DNA from: Branchiostoma floridae
Lineage: Eukaryota; Chordata; Leptocardii; Amphioxiformes; Branchiostomatidae
Assembly (NCBI RefSeq): GCF_000003815.2
Contig: NC_049984.1
Coordinates: 1,515,544 to 1,551,809 of the forward strand
Direction: 5' to 3'
DNA: 36,266 nucleotides
The position numbers were made by a program, and so were the translations under genes. The notes beneath the pieces were generated by a model. It had not been told where the DNA came from, searched no databases, and worked only from the letters and a program-made list of their open reading frames with translations. Of this stretch, positions 10,901 to 22,900 are shown piece after piece. Each line of letters starts with the position of its first letter. Within the stretch, counting starts at the first letter, position 1.

Positions 10901-13900
10901 ATATCTTGCCTTATTTGTTCAGGGGCTGAAAAACAAGATGCAACCTAGGCAGGCAGAGCTGTTAAGTTTTCATGTGCAATAAACCTAAATACGTCCGACA
11001 TAGCCATATCTCATCCAAGTTCCCTCTCATTTAGCCAGTAACAGCCTGATTGCACAGCCAGGAAGTGCTCTTCAGTATTTACTGCACATCCCAGGCTGTA
11101 ACAACGGCCGGTGAGTTTTCCCAAAAGTACCACATAGACCGTAACTTAGTTCTCTCTACAGCCGCCGCAATATCAAACTTCTCATTGGATGGTGTTTATC
11201 AAAGATCTGATTTAGACTGATCTATATTACCTGTCGCTTTAACAATCACCGTATCTACTTAGATTGCCTAGATTGGCTGGATATTACCTAGATATTACCT
11301 AACATGTTACCTAATCTCAGTATATATTGCCTGTAAACTCTCTTAGCACCTCTACCTTGGCCCACGCGTTTAATATCTAGCGGCATCGTTCAGGAATACA
11401 GAAATAATACATTACTTGTTCGGTAAACCCTTTGACACTCGGCAGACCGCAGCAGATTCGTTTGGAATTTTCTTATCACGTTTAATGCAATGTGCGTTTT
11501 GTAAATCCCTACAAAACACACCCACCCGTACGCCTACCCAGTTACAAAACACGTGATTCTGGAAACACCGCAGGTACGCCTACATTATTAAACAATGATC
11601 ACATGGGGGCCGCTTTACGTAATCCCGTAAATCGGCCCGTCCTAACGACAGGGCAATCTCCGCCATCATCACGCTAATCATAGAATCGGCTGTCATCGCC
11701 GCCATGGCTCGCTCTGTGGGAGTCAGCGGTGGTCCGCGGTAGGTAACAGCTATAGATAAGTCCATCCCACACGGGTATAGCGGAAGCCGTACTGAGCGGG
11801 AGATATCGTGTCGTTCTATTCGGTTGGCAGATGGTAATGATGGTGAGGCTGAAGGGATTTCAAAATGATTGAGAGGACGCTTATCCCTTAGGTCTCTCGT
11901 GTCTTTGATTCTGTTTTTGTTATGCTGATAAACTTTTACACCAACAATAACGTAGCGCTATGAAAGAAAAAAAAGGCCACATATAGAACTAAATCAATTC
12001 CTTATTCGTTTTAAAGCACGTAGTAGATGGCAATATAGCCTTAGTAAGCAATAACGGATTTAGGGAAATTAGTTTGGTAAACTTGAATGTATTTCACAAT
12101 GGTCCATTCCAATACATGCAAAGATTCCAGCAATAAATCAGCTACCTTTGGGGAAGAACACCAAATGAGAAACTTGATCGATACCATATACTAGTATCTT
12201 ATAACACCGCCCAAGCCTTGGGGAATAACAACACTACGTATAAAGCAAATATCTCGCGGCAAAGGGCGCGCGAAGTTGACAAGTTGTACCGAACCCTCCA
12301 GATTCCTACTTTATCTGCCCGATATATCAGAGTCCTCAGGACGGAGGAACCAGCTGACGTCACCAGGCGTCCCTAGAGGCTGGCACTGGACCTGATACAA
12401 CCTGGAGGTCCACAGTCTCAAGGGCAAGTAACGGGGTGGGATCGTTAAGGTGTGGAGATCCGCAGTCTCAAGGGCAAGTAACGGGGTGGGATCGTTAAGG
12501 TCGGGGAGGTGGTATGGTACCGGGGAGGAAATGCTGGAGATATAAACTTGAGTTATTTGTCACGAGAGCCAACTGACATTGCACGGGAAGGGTGACTTCA
12601 AGGACTTTTATTTTGCCTTGCCAAAACTATGGAAACTTGATGCCACACACAAAGTTAGACAACGTCAAGAAAATGATTAAAGGAAATGTTCCCACAAAGA
12701 CTATGTCTGTGCAGTTTGGGGAGTGATTTTCCCAAACGTATAACAAAATGATATTGATAATCACCCTAATGATGTTCTCGACTTCGTCATTACTTTGCCA
12801 CGTACTTTAATGAACTTGACTTTGCGGCGTCCTTGCTAACCTGACTTTGCAAAATCTTTACCATCATTACTAATGTCACGTCTTATGACAAACTTGACTT
12901 TGCTCTTCGGATCACGATAATCAACTCCTGTTGACGAAAGGGACAAGAGGTGGTGTGTCCCAATGCAAATATCTAGTCACTTTTAACATCCTATCAAGAA
13001 ATGGAAGTCATCTTCAAGAAGGGTAGACAGACCCTGGAATATGTGATGTCAGAAGGGCAAACTGTGTATCCCATTACCCCACAGATGAGTTAATGCTTCC
13101 ATCTCGCACTTGTAAGTTCTCTGATTTGAAAACCCTCCCCTAACTGGTACTTACAAATGACGTCATCTGATGGTAATGCCTTTATCTCGTCCTTTTGCCT
13201 TTTGCCAAGGTCAGTCCGAGGAGTCGTTATAAAACTTATATCATTTCTGTGAAATGTGTGAAATGTGTTCAATCAGATGGACAACAACAGCTCATAATGC
13301 TACACAGATAAGTGCCCATTACGCCAGACCGGTTTGATTTCACATCTGTGCGCGCCGGTAACTTTCAAAACAGTTATAACTGGAGACTAACCCCGACCAC
13401 TCCGCTGGAGAATAGCATGACCTTGATTGTTTCTTCATCCGTGAGAAGTTCCCGTGGAATGTGTAACGTGAATAGGCACTGTGTTTCCCGTGAATGGGCA
13501 CTGTGTTACCAAGGATGTTTCCTTGGGCTAATATTTTTGTACTACTGAACATCGATGAATGATTTTAGCGTGCACAGGTAACATCACCAACTGGAGACTA
13601 ACTCCAGCCACCCTGATAGACAACAGCCTGACCTTCATTGTTCCTTCATCCGTGTGAAGTTCCGATTGATTACGTGTCGTGAATTACCAACGTTTTTCTT
13701 GGCTTAACATTTCAGTACTACTGAACATCGATGAACAATTTGAGCGTGAAACCATCGCGGCGTGATAAGCCATAATTGATGTCAATCTTTCCACAGTCTA
13801 TGGATGAGTTGCCATGGCTGATATCAGATCTTTCCACAACCTGTCCACACATCAGTCTCCTGCGAACTTCTCATGTCTCCATGTAAGTTCTCGGGTCCAT

Positions 13901-16900
13901 TCAATTAACACCATCATTATAAATACAAATTGTAACCACACGTTCACGGGGCTGCCCGATATGACCATACTTCTGACTTGAACAATGACTTCCTAATTAC
14001 TGATGGTGTCAGCTGTATGTACGTTTATAGTAGCCAAGTTGCCAATGCAAGAAAGCTATTATTGAGCTTGTGTCAGAAGTCGTCAGGTTCAAAAGATGCC
14101 TCCTTGTTGTTGCCAGCCAAGGACCCCTCGTATTGCAATCTTCATAACTGCGGAATATGCTATGAATCCGCTCAATTATTGAAGATTATTTGCAAGTTTA
14201 TGTCCGGAGGCTAATTGAAAGTACATGGTAGAAACATTCGGAACTGATACAATAACCCATGGAGGCGGACCGCTTAGTAGAAAAATGCATCGGAAATACG
14301 ACGCCTAATGTAGTGCAAGATAATAAAGAATTGCGGCGATATTCAAATAGCACAAATGCTGAACGGTTCTGTAATGTGAATGATCGGCAAGTCGGCACAC
14401 GAGGAACGGGACCACCAAAGATTCCAAATCAAAGTTATTCAAGGACATTATATAGAGATGCAGCAATGTTGCTGCCGTAATACTACTGTAACAGAATTAC
14501 ACTGGCTCGTCTTGTAATCGAACCCCAAGTAGAAGGCCCTTCCGGTACAGATGAATGCATGTGGTAACACCCAGACGGGAAGGTTATTCAGTCCTTGACC
14601 CATTTTTCCAGCTTCTTTTCATTGTCGAGATCCCAAACTGTAACTCCGGACGTGACTTTTGACACCAATCAACTCCGGTGCGATACCCTGGGCCGACTTG
14701 AGTTCCAGCTGCAGATCCCAGACGGCGAAGGCAACAGAGTTCGGAAATCCGGGCCGATGGAATAAAGCCCGAGAGAAGAAAGGTTGTGCGACTGTGACTG
14801 GAGGCGGCTACTTGTCAGTGTTTTATAAGCCATGATTCCAAACACAGTCTCTAATCGAGAATATCGGCTCGTGTGGGGAAGATAGGTCGATTAGATAGGT
14901 GGGCAGGGTTGATTGGCGTAAGGCTGCTTCATAGATACAAGGTTAATTATGGACGATGAAAATAAATGTCACGGTCAAGGCTTTGATGAAAAAGCGGCCA
15001 CTTGCATCTTTCTTGATACAATCTAACTAGAATCGATGGCCATACACGTGACTCAGCCATACTCTCACTCTATTGAGTGTTAATGCATTTTATTTCGTTT
15101 AAAGTCGAAGAAACTTTTCTGGAAACTACCAGATACTCCAGCTCATCATCCTGTCAGTTCTCCCCAGTACCGGCTGCAGATCTAGCGAGGCGTCTCTTCT
15201 CACGAACCGCCGATGTTGCCACGGCCTGCTACAAACGAGTTACCAGGAGCCTGGTAAAGCATGAAATCATTACAGCCGTAATTGCCGAGGTTCTCCTGTT
15301 CCGGGAAGCGCAGCTGTAGCTGAAGTATTTGTTCTTCCGGGAATGGAAACTTTTGTTCTTCCGGGAATGGAAACAAGTCTATATTTCCAAACCAGTTGAG
15401 AATCCATCCCCATCGCGAGACTATCGGGAGCGGAGGGATACAAATTTGCCTGATTGCTCTTTACACGGTTGGAAAGAGCCATCGAACAAGTAATCTGGTG
15501 ATTAAAGAGTCCTAAACTTCAGTCTAAAAGTAACGTTCAGACGACCTTCACCGAGCTTGTTTGTTATACATTCATGCATTCAGACGTCTTCCAAATATGC
15601 AAATATTTTTTCTCCAGTTTGTAAGTGATTTCTAATGTCATCAAGAAAATCAGACTCTGAACGATAAAAAAAAACAGAGACAGAAAAATCAGATCAATTT
15701 CTTGTAAAAATCATTAATGGCATCAAATTATATCTGCCTGGTCTACACTATTTGTTTGTCTGTTTGTTTGTTTGTTTGTTTGTCCCTTTTCATGTTACAA
15801 CTGTACCTGAAATTAACCATCAGGAAAGAATTTGCACTTAACTATTACCCTTTTTTAAACGACTGCACAAAAAATAAATAGATAATGCATGCTTCCTTGA
15901 TCACTAGATCTTCAGATTCTTTGGTAACCTTCACCTTCGTTTGAACGTTCAGCGAGCGGCTTTATCTAATTTGGTGATATCCCCTTGTGTCCTGACTTGG
16001 GTTAGCGCCGCATAAGTCGTGCTGAATTACCTTCTGCTGACAGGCCAATCAGTATAATTCTTATGGAACGCTTTCAGCAGATTTGGGGAGTGATGTAGGG
16101 TACAGTAGATAATTCGTCCAATTAATGAGAATTCTAAGAAATCTCAACGACAAAATTTGCATTGTGAAAGATAGACAAGAAGAGTGATAGGCAAACAGCT
16201 GACATACCAGTAGTTTTCCCGACACTTCATCGGCGACTAAATGTTCTGCCTGTCTTATCACTAGACATGTACATACATACATACATACATACATACATAC
16301 ATACATACATAACCTTTATTTTGCCGGATTGGTAAGCGCGACATAACTCGCCCTGAATACCTTCTTGTCGACAGGCCAATTAGTATAATTCTCATGGAAC
16401 CCTTTCAGCAGCATCAGGGAATCGTGTAAGGTACAATTTGTGTAGCAATCCTGTCACTCTTTGTCGCAGTTACATCATCATATGTCACAACGCGTATCAA
16501 ACCAATTTTACCCAATGCTGTGTGATTGTACAAGCTGTCACGATTATCAAGTGCCTGACTCCCTGCTTATTTTATGACCCACAGAGGAAGGTACATTGAT
16601 CAATGCTGTGCCAACTTGCTTCGGTACAGAAACTGTGTATCAAAACTTGTTCATCTTAGTTACAACAATTTTCTTCAATCAGTGACTGTTTTTGTAAAGG
16701 TACAGTACATACCTCTCAGTTCTCGCGAGAGAACACGAGACTAGGTCAGGCTTGCGTGGATCATCTGCCCCCTCCCCCCCCCCCCCCCCGCATACTTGTA
16801 AAAACTGAAACTAGGTCATTCCCCATGACAAAAAAGTGCTGGTAGACATCCAAAATTTTGGAGGGATGTCCTGTACCTTTACAAAACAGTCATTGATTGA

Positions 16901-19900
16901 AGAAAAATGTTGCAACTGTATGCATACCTGACTCATGAACCTCTTCAATGAAGTATCTTACATTAAGCTGTGTATCATGCAAGCTTTCAAGAATGCAAAG
17001 TGCCTGACACCCAACTTATGCTAAGTAATAGACACCACAGAACAAGGTTGGATGGATGACCACCGGCTAAACTGCTGCTCGTTGCTGTACCGTCTTTGAT
17101 TTGACATTCATCAACAGACACGGAACTCTCGTCCACGGCTAATAAACTCCTGTCACTACACGTCATTTGTCTGGGGAGTCGTGTCAGCACTGACGGGTCA
17201 CAGACGATGGGAAGTGACGTCACGTCTGGGTAACCAGGGAACGTCGTCGGATCGATAAGACCCCCCCAAACACACACATATACACGTGGGACAGACTGTG
17301 ACTAACATTGGGAAGACGTAGAAAGTAGATATGGATGTTCTTATCAACCATATAGACGTGCATGAAAGTGGTGAGGCAATGAAGATGTACAGATTGATAG
17401 TGCCTTGAAATGTGATTATGTTTTCCACAAGAGTGGTTACATCCCGTGAACACTTTCGTAAATGCAAAAGCACTCCACTAAGTGTGCAAGGTTTGTTGAC
17501 GTTGATTGGACGCAAAGTGCGAAAGAATGCTAAAAGGTATATTTTCCTGTGCATTGCCCGGTCAACTAGATCGATAGATGCACAGCCATTACCGATGTTG
17601 GTCTGCACTCCTGACCACATCCTATTCCTATTTGCTCACTTAACATCGAATGCACTCTCAGTGACTTTGACTAAGAGAACATCTTCATTATATTCTTCTG
17701 AATGGCCTATACTCTCCGACGTTGATTAGGAGATGTGTTTTTTTTTTAAATCCTGATTTCGCCTTTGCTGCAAGGGCACTGTTTAGTTTGGTTTGGTTTG
17801 TTTTGGTTTGTTTTGGTTTGGTTATACAGATCTCCATTAGTGACTAATATGTCATTATTCTTCCTGGAGTCCGGGAGATTTGTAGAGATCACCAATTCTA
17901 GGCGGAAGGAATTTGCACCATCACACACCGCACCATCGCACGTGTGGAGGTTCTTTAACGTGCCTGTTAAACGTGCACATATATTCGTCTGAAATAAAAC
18001 AATACAGCATATACACGTTGGTCCCCATGTGATCGTATCTTTCATGACGTTTCACCGTATATTTCATTATTAGTATGTCGGGGCCACGCCGCGTTTTGCT
18101 CTCTCATGTGAACACGTTGTCCAGCTGTCGTATAAAGTCAGAATGATCGGTCCGGTAGGAAATAAACGCCCGGTAATAGCGATAGTTCTCCCTCAGTAAT
18201 TGCACTGCTATAGCGACAGGCTGATACAATTAATTTGCTATCGATAACGGTGACGCTGATTGGGAAAAGATCTCCGTATCTTCTGCTGTAAAGTAGTGAT
18301 TTCGCCATCAGCTCATCAAGCGGAATTGTTAGAATTGTGCGTTGTTCGTCTGGAAGCACCGATGTCGCGTTCACTTACTTTGTTCCCGATGTACCTTTCA
18401 TGGCGTTTACCGTATATTTCATTATTACCATGTCGGGGCCACGCCGCGTTTTGCTTCCTCGTGTGAACACGTTGTCTAGCTGTCGTATAAAGTCAGAGTG
18501 ATCGGTCCGGTAGGAAATAAACGCCCGGTAATAGGGATAGTTCTCACTCAGTAATTACACTACTTTAGCGACAGACTGGTACGATTTGCGATCGATGACT
18601 CAGGCGGCTGGAAAGATTCAGCTTAATCCTTTGTGATTGATCCCCAATAATTACCTTCGTCATTTCCGGTTTCATCACCGCCCCTACGTAATTTCCGATT
18701 CCCTCACCACCCCTTCTAACCGGCACCAGGTAGAAGACGTTATGAACATTTGAAATATTTGAAACTAATGTGGATTAACATACTACTTTATTTTGCGGAC
18801 ATAATGTGTATGCAATCCATGTGGCGTGGACTTGAATGAATTAAATGAATTTAGATCCAACAGTAACTTAAACTTGATATCTTTTTCATACATCTCACAT
18901 CCTATTGGATTGCATTCAAACTCAAGGGAAAATGAAAGGTTAAGCCCCCTTGGACTTTGTCCATTGAAAGTGACGATTATTCTTTCTCTAAAAGCAGGCC
19001 ATCTATCGACCTGTTCTTATCTGAACTACACTCTTTCTTCATTAGATTTTACACAAACGTTGTTCCTTTGTGTACCTTTGAAATATTTCAATCTTAAACC
19101 TCGATTTAACTTCATTAAAAGCTGTAGCATTGAAGTTGAAATGAGACATTGTGTTAACATGTTCCATTGAGCTAATTTTCCAAGTAGTTCTTAATTTTGA
19201 CATGTTACCGAGATCCACAGAAGAGCCTACCAGAATCTGCCATTGCCGGTTCCGGCTGCTGTTGGAAACTTCGGAAGGCATCATTTACGGACATGAGAGA
19301 GGCATGAAGAGTGTACCATTAGCCTATCAACCTGTGAACTGTTACTGAGTGGCAAAATGGACAGTAAGCCAGGTGGAAGTGTTCAACATTGTGGAAAATC
19401 ATTTGCTTTCTCTCCCTTTGGTGCACATGATGATGTGTATGACCTCAATGCACAGTTTCCAGGACGAGACCAATTATAGCTTCCCCCAAGCGGAAATCCC
19501 CAGGGTGTGAGAATGGACGGAGTTTTGTGTCCCTTGTCTACCGGCTTATCAAACACAGCGAGCATCAGATGTGAGTAGTGTTATCTAGATGCGCGTGGAG
19601 GTTCTGTGGCTCTGTGTACACCTGAGCACGGTAAAAACAAAGTGTAGCGCTGCAACTCGCGGTGGTGGGAACTTCATGGCTGGCGTAACTTGGTCACTGT
19701 TTGAATAAAAGGACGGGTAAGAAGTGCCGGTTGTTGAAAAGCTATGGAAGACTTGTCTTTTATGAAAAGGCAAGGCAAACCATTTTCCATCACACGGGTA
19801 AGTGCACACCACGTGCGCTCCATTTCCAAGTTCACAGACTCCGGGTTCATAATACCACTACCAAAATTATCTGGAGAAACTCCCAGGACGCGTCAGTGTA

Positions 19901-22900
19901 TATAACATGACCCTCAAATAGTAATTACTCTTTCATTTGCAAGCTTTCATTTGTTACCATTAAAATTTCATCAGCTTTAAACTGGAAGGCTGTGGTGAGT
20001 GGAGAAATAATGTGACCAGATCCACTCTACGTCCAACGTCACAGAACCCGCACTCACATTGACCACAAACTAAACCCCCATTTAACAGAGAACCTGACCC
20101 TGTTGTTCCCTCCCGTGCAGGTACACCCTGAAGGTGACGTGTCTGATGCAGCTCCAGGCCTACCCGCTGGACAGGCAGAAGTGCAGCGTTTTGTTCAACA
20201 TCCGTAAGTCACGGCTTTTCTCTGCTTCTTCAGCCTTGCTCTCGGTAACAATGACTTGTGGATGGGACTTGTGGATGGGACTTGTGGATGGGACTTGTGG
20301 ATGGGACTTGTGGATGGGACTTGTGGATGGGGCTTGTGGATGGGACTTGTGGATGGGACTTGCGGATGGGACTTGTGGATGGGACTTGTGGATGGGACTT
20401 GTGGATGGGACTTGTGGATGGGACATGTGGATGGGGCTTGTGGATGGGACTTGTGGATGGGACTTGTGGATGGGACTTGTGGATGGGACTTGTGGATGGG
20501 ACTTGTGGATGGGACTTGTGGATGGGACTTGTGGATGGGACTTGTGGATGGGACTTGTGGATGGGGCTTGTGGATGGGACTTGTGGATGGGACAGTTGCG
20601 AATGTAACACACACAATCCAGCTGTTAAAAGTTTATATCGATGCTGTCGTCGTCATTATGTCATGATGGCGTCACTGAAGACCATAAAAACTGTAAAATC
20701 GTACGACGAATGTATTTGGGATTCTGCCGACGTTTATTCCATTCTCAGAGTCTTCTTTTCCGTATTAACTCCACTGCTGCAATCAATGTACAACATGTGT
20801 CGACCATCCCTATATTTTGTATCACCCCGACCAATCCGACCGAGTATAGGCTTAGATGCAAATTGTATCTTTCTCTCTGGAAAGTTACTCTAAATGCTTG
20901 TGATAGACCAAAAGTTCACCATGACTTGTAAAAATTGATCAGTACACCTAGTGGCATAGACGTACCCAAAGTCTAATTCGAGAAGACTACTACAGTAATA
21001 AAGCCCAGGGCGACCGAAGAGGCACGACAAAGCACCTGCTCTCCCTGTTCCTGGCCGCCGCCCAAACACGCCATCAGTGCTGATGACACGGCGGTGATAG
21101 AAGTCCCATTTAGAAAGAAGACCGCCCACATCACCAATACATCTTCCCGAGATAAAAGTATGGTTATCTTTATGACTATGCCGCGGGTATGACTGAATAG
21201 ATGGAGAGGCAGAGCCAATATCTATCTCAAACAGATTTTAATAATTAGGTACCTCCTGCAGATCTGAAGTTCACGACAGCAATTTTGTTTTACTGCCATA
21301 CGTGTTCAGGAAGGGACATGTCTGCAATTTTTCAGGCCGCCTATTTCAGTAGTTCTTTCTTCCACAGCCGCCTGCCTGACATGTCAGATGGCAGGATGCC
21401 AAGATCTGGAGAATTGAATGGATGTTTCTGCACGAAATTGGATTCCTTTCCTGTCCGTATATCAGACCTTCATCCTCAAAGAGGTGCCTAAGCCGACGCG
21501 TAAAATTGACTACGTGCTGTTCACACAAGAGTTGTAGTATGAAACGTTAGAACATTACAGTTATAAATCACAATACGTTAGGCCAAAGTGCCAGAGCTTA
21601 CTTCTAGTACGGGTAACATCATGTAATGGAATACATACCATTGACTTACATTCTGTTATTATCCAGGATATGGTTACATCTTTTGACTAAGGTTACGATT
21701 ATTAGGAAATGCTTGGCGATGTTCTTTTATATTCCCGCATTAAATCAACCAACAATGGTTAGAATTCCACAGACATTATGAATAATACAAATAAAAACAT
21801 CTTTGCCAATCTTTTTTTTTCATTTTGCCGTAATACATTGAATAACACAAGTGCCAAGTTAACTGAGCTGTTCCTCTCACAGTGGGAGGCGCACGGATCT
21901 TGTGGGGATGGTCGACATATTGGTTTCCAGGGGCAACGCCGGTGGTGACGCGTACATCCGGGCTACATTCGCAGCTGCAGCTGGAGACGGTGGAGACGTT
22001 TGCTTACGTCAACTCGCTGGTGTTACCTGGTGGGTTCCCATGGCAACATCTCCAAGCAGATACTAGGAAAATTTAATAAGTCTTTGATGAATGTTTGTAT
22101 GTGACGTCACAGCCGAAAACTGATAAACGAAGGCAAAAGGTGTCAATTTTATTGACGTAGAGGGTAATTCACAACATTTAGCCCACCAACATGGCGGACT
22201 AATGTAGCCTTTTTCTCGAAGGAAGGTGGTGCGTTCGTGACTATGTTAGGTGTCAGTTATGGCTTTATTCGATTGGTTACATTGTTACAGAGCTGTTATG
22301 ATATGTACAAACTTTCTCCATTGTTCCACAGGCGATCTGCGTGTAACGAAATTTCTCCATTGTTACAGGGGTTATCTACATGTAACGAACTTTCTTCATT
22401 GTTCCAGAGGCAAGCTGCATGTAACGAACTTGTCCTTTTGTTCCAGAGGCAATCTGCGTGTACGAAGGCGGCGCGTGCGACTACGGCGAGACGGAGAACT
22501 GCCTGCGGAAGCAGTGCACCAGCGTGGAGCGGATCACCTCGCAGGAGTGCCGCACGTGTAACTACTTCAGCGGCGTCTGTCACAACGGCACGGTCCAGGA
22601 CTGCGACAGTCTGCAGGCAGGTGAGAGGCAGATTAGGCTGTGTGAATCAGACGTCGTTTATGCGTGTTTGTGTATCTAGAACTAACTCAGTATTCATGCA
22701 GTTATGCCACCGCCAGACGTTATGCACTGTACACTAGGTGGGTCTGAAATTGGAGATGTCCTACCACTTCATATCCATACAGGAGGGCCTAGTATGCCCC
22801 CCTGAGGAACCCACGATGTTTTACTCCAGATGTTTTACAATCAATTGGTGGCCATGTATTCACGACCGGATAGCTCAACTATTCCTTCGGTGTGCCTCGT

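Noticed and set aside
17198-17620. 140-codon minus-strand frame
   Set aside because: No domain, no splice context, A/T-rich intron composition; overlaps a plus-strand frame of similar quality.
20134-20893. Several 130-210 codon frames on both strands
   Set aside because: They are generated by the 13-bp minisatellite; the only real coding part is the 83-bp exon at 20121-20203.
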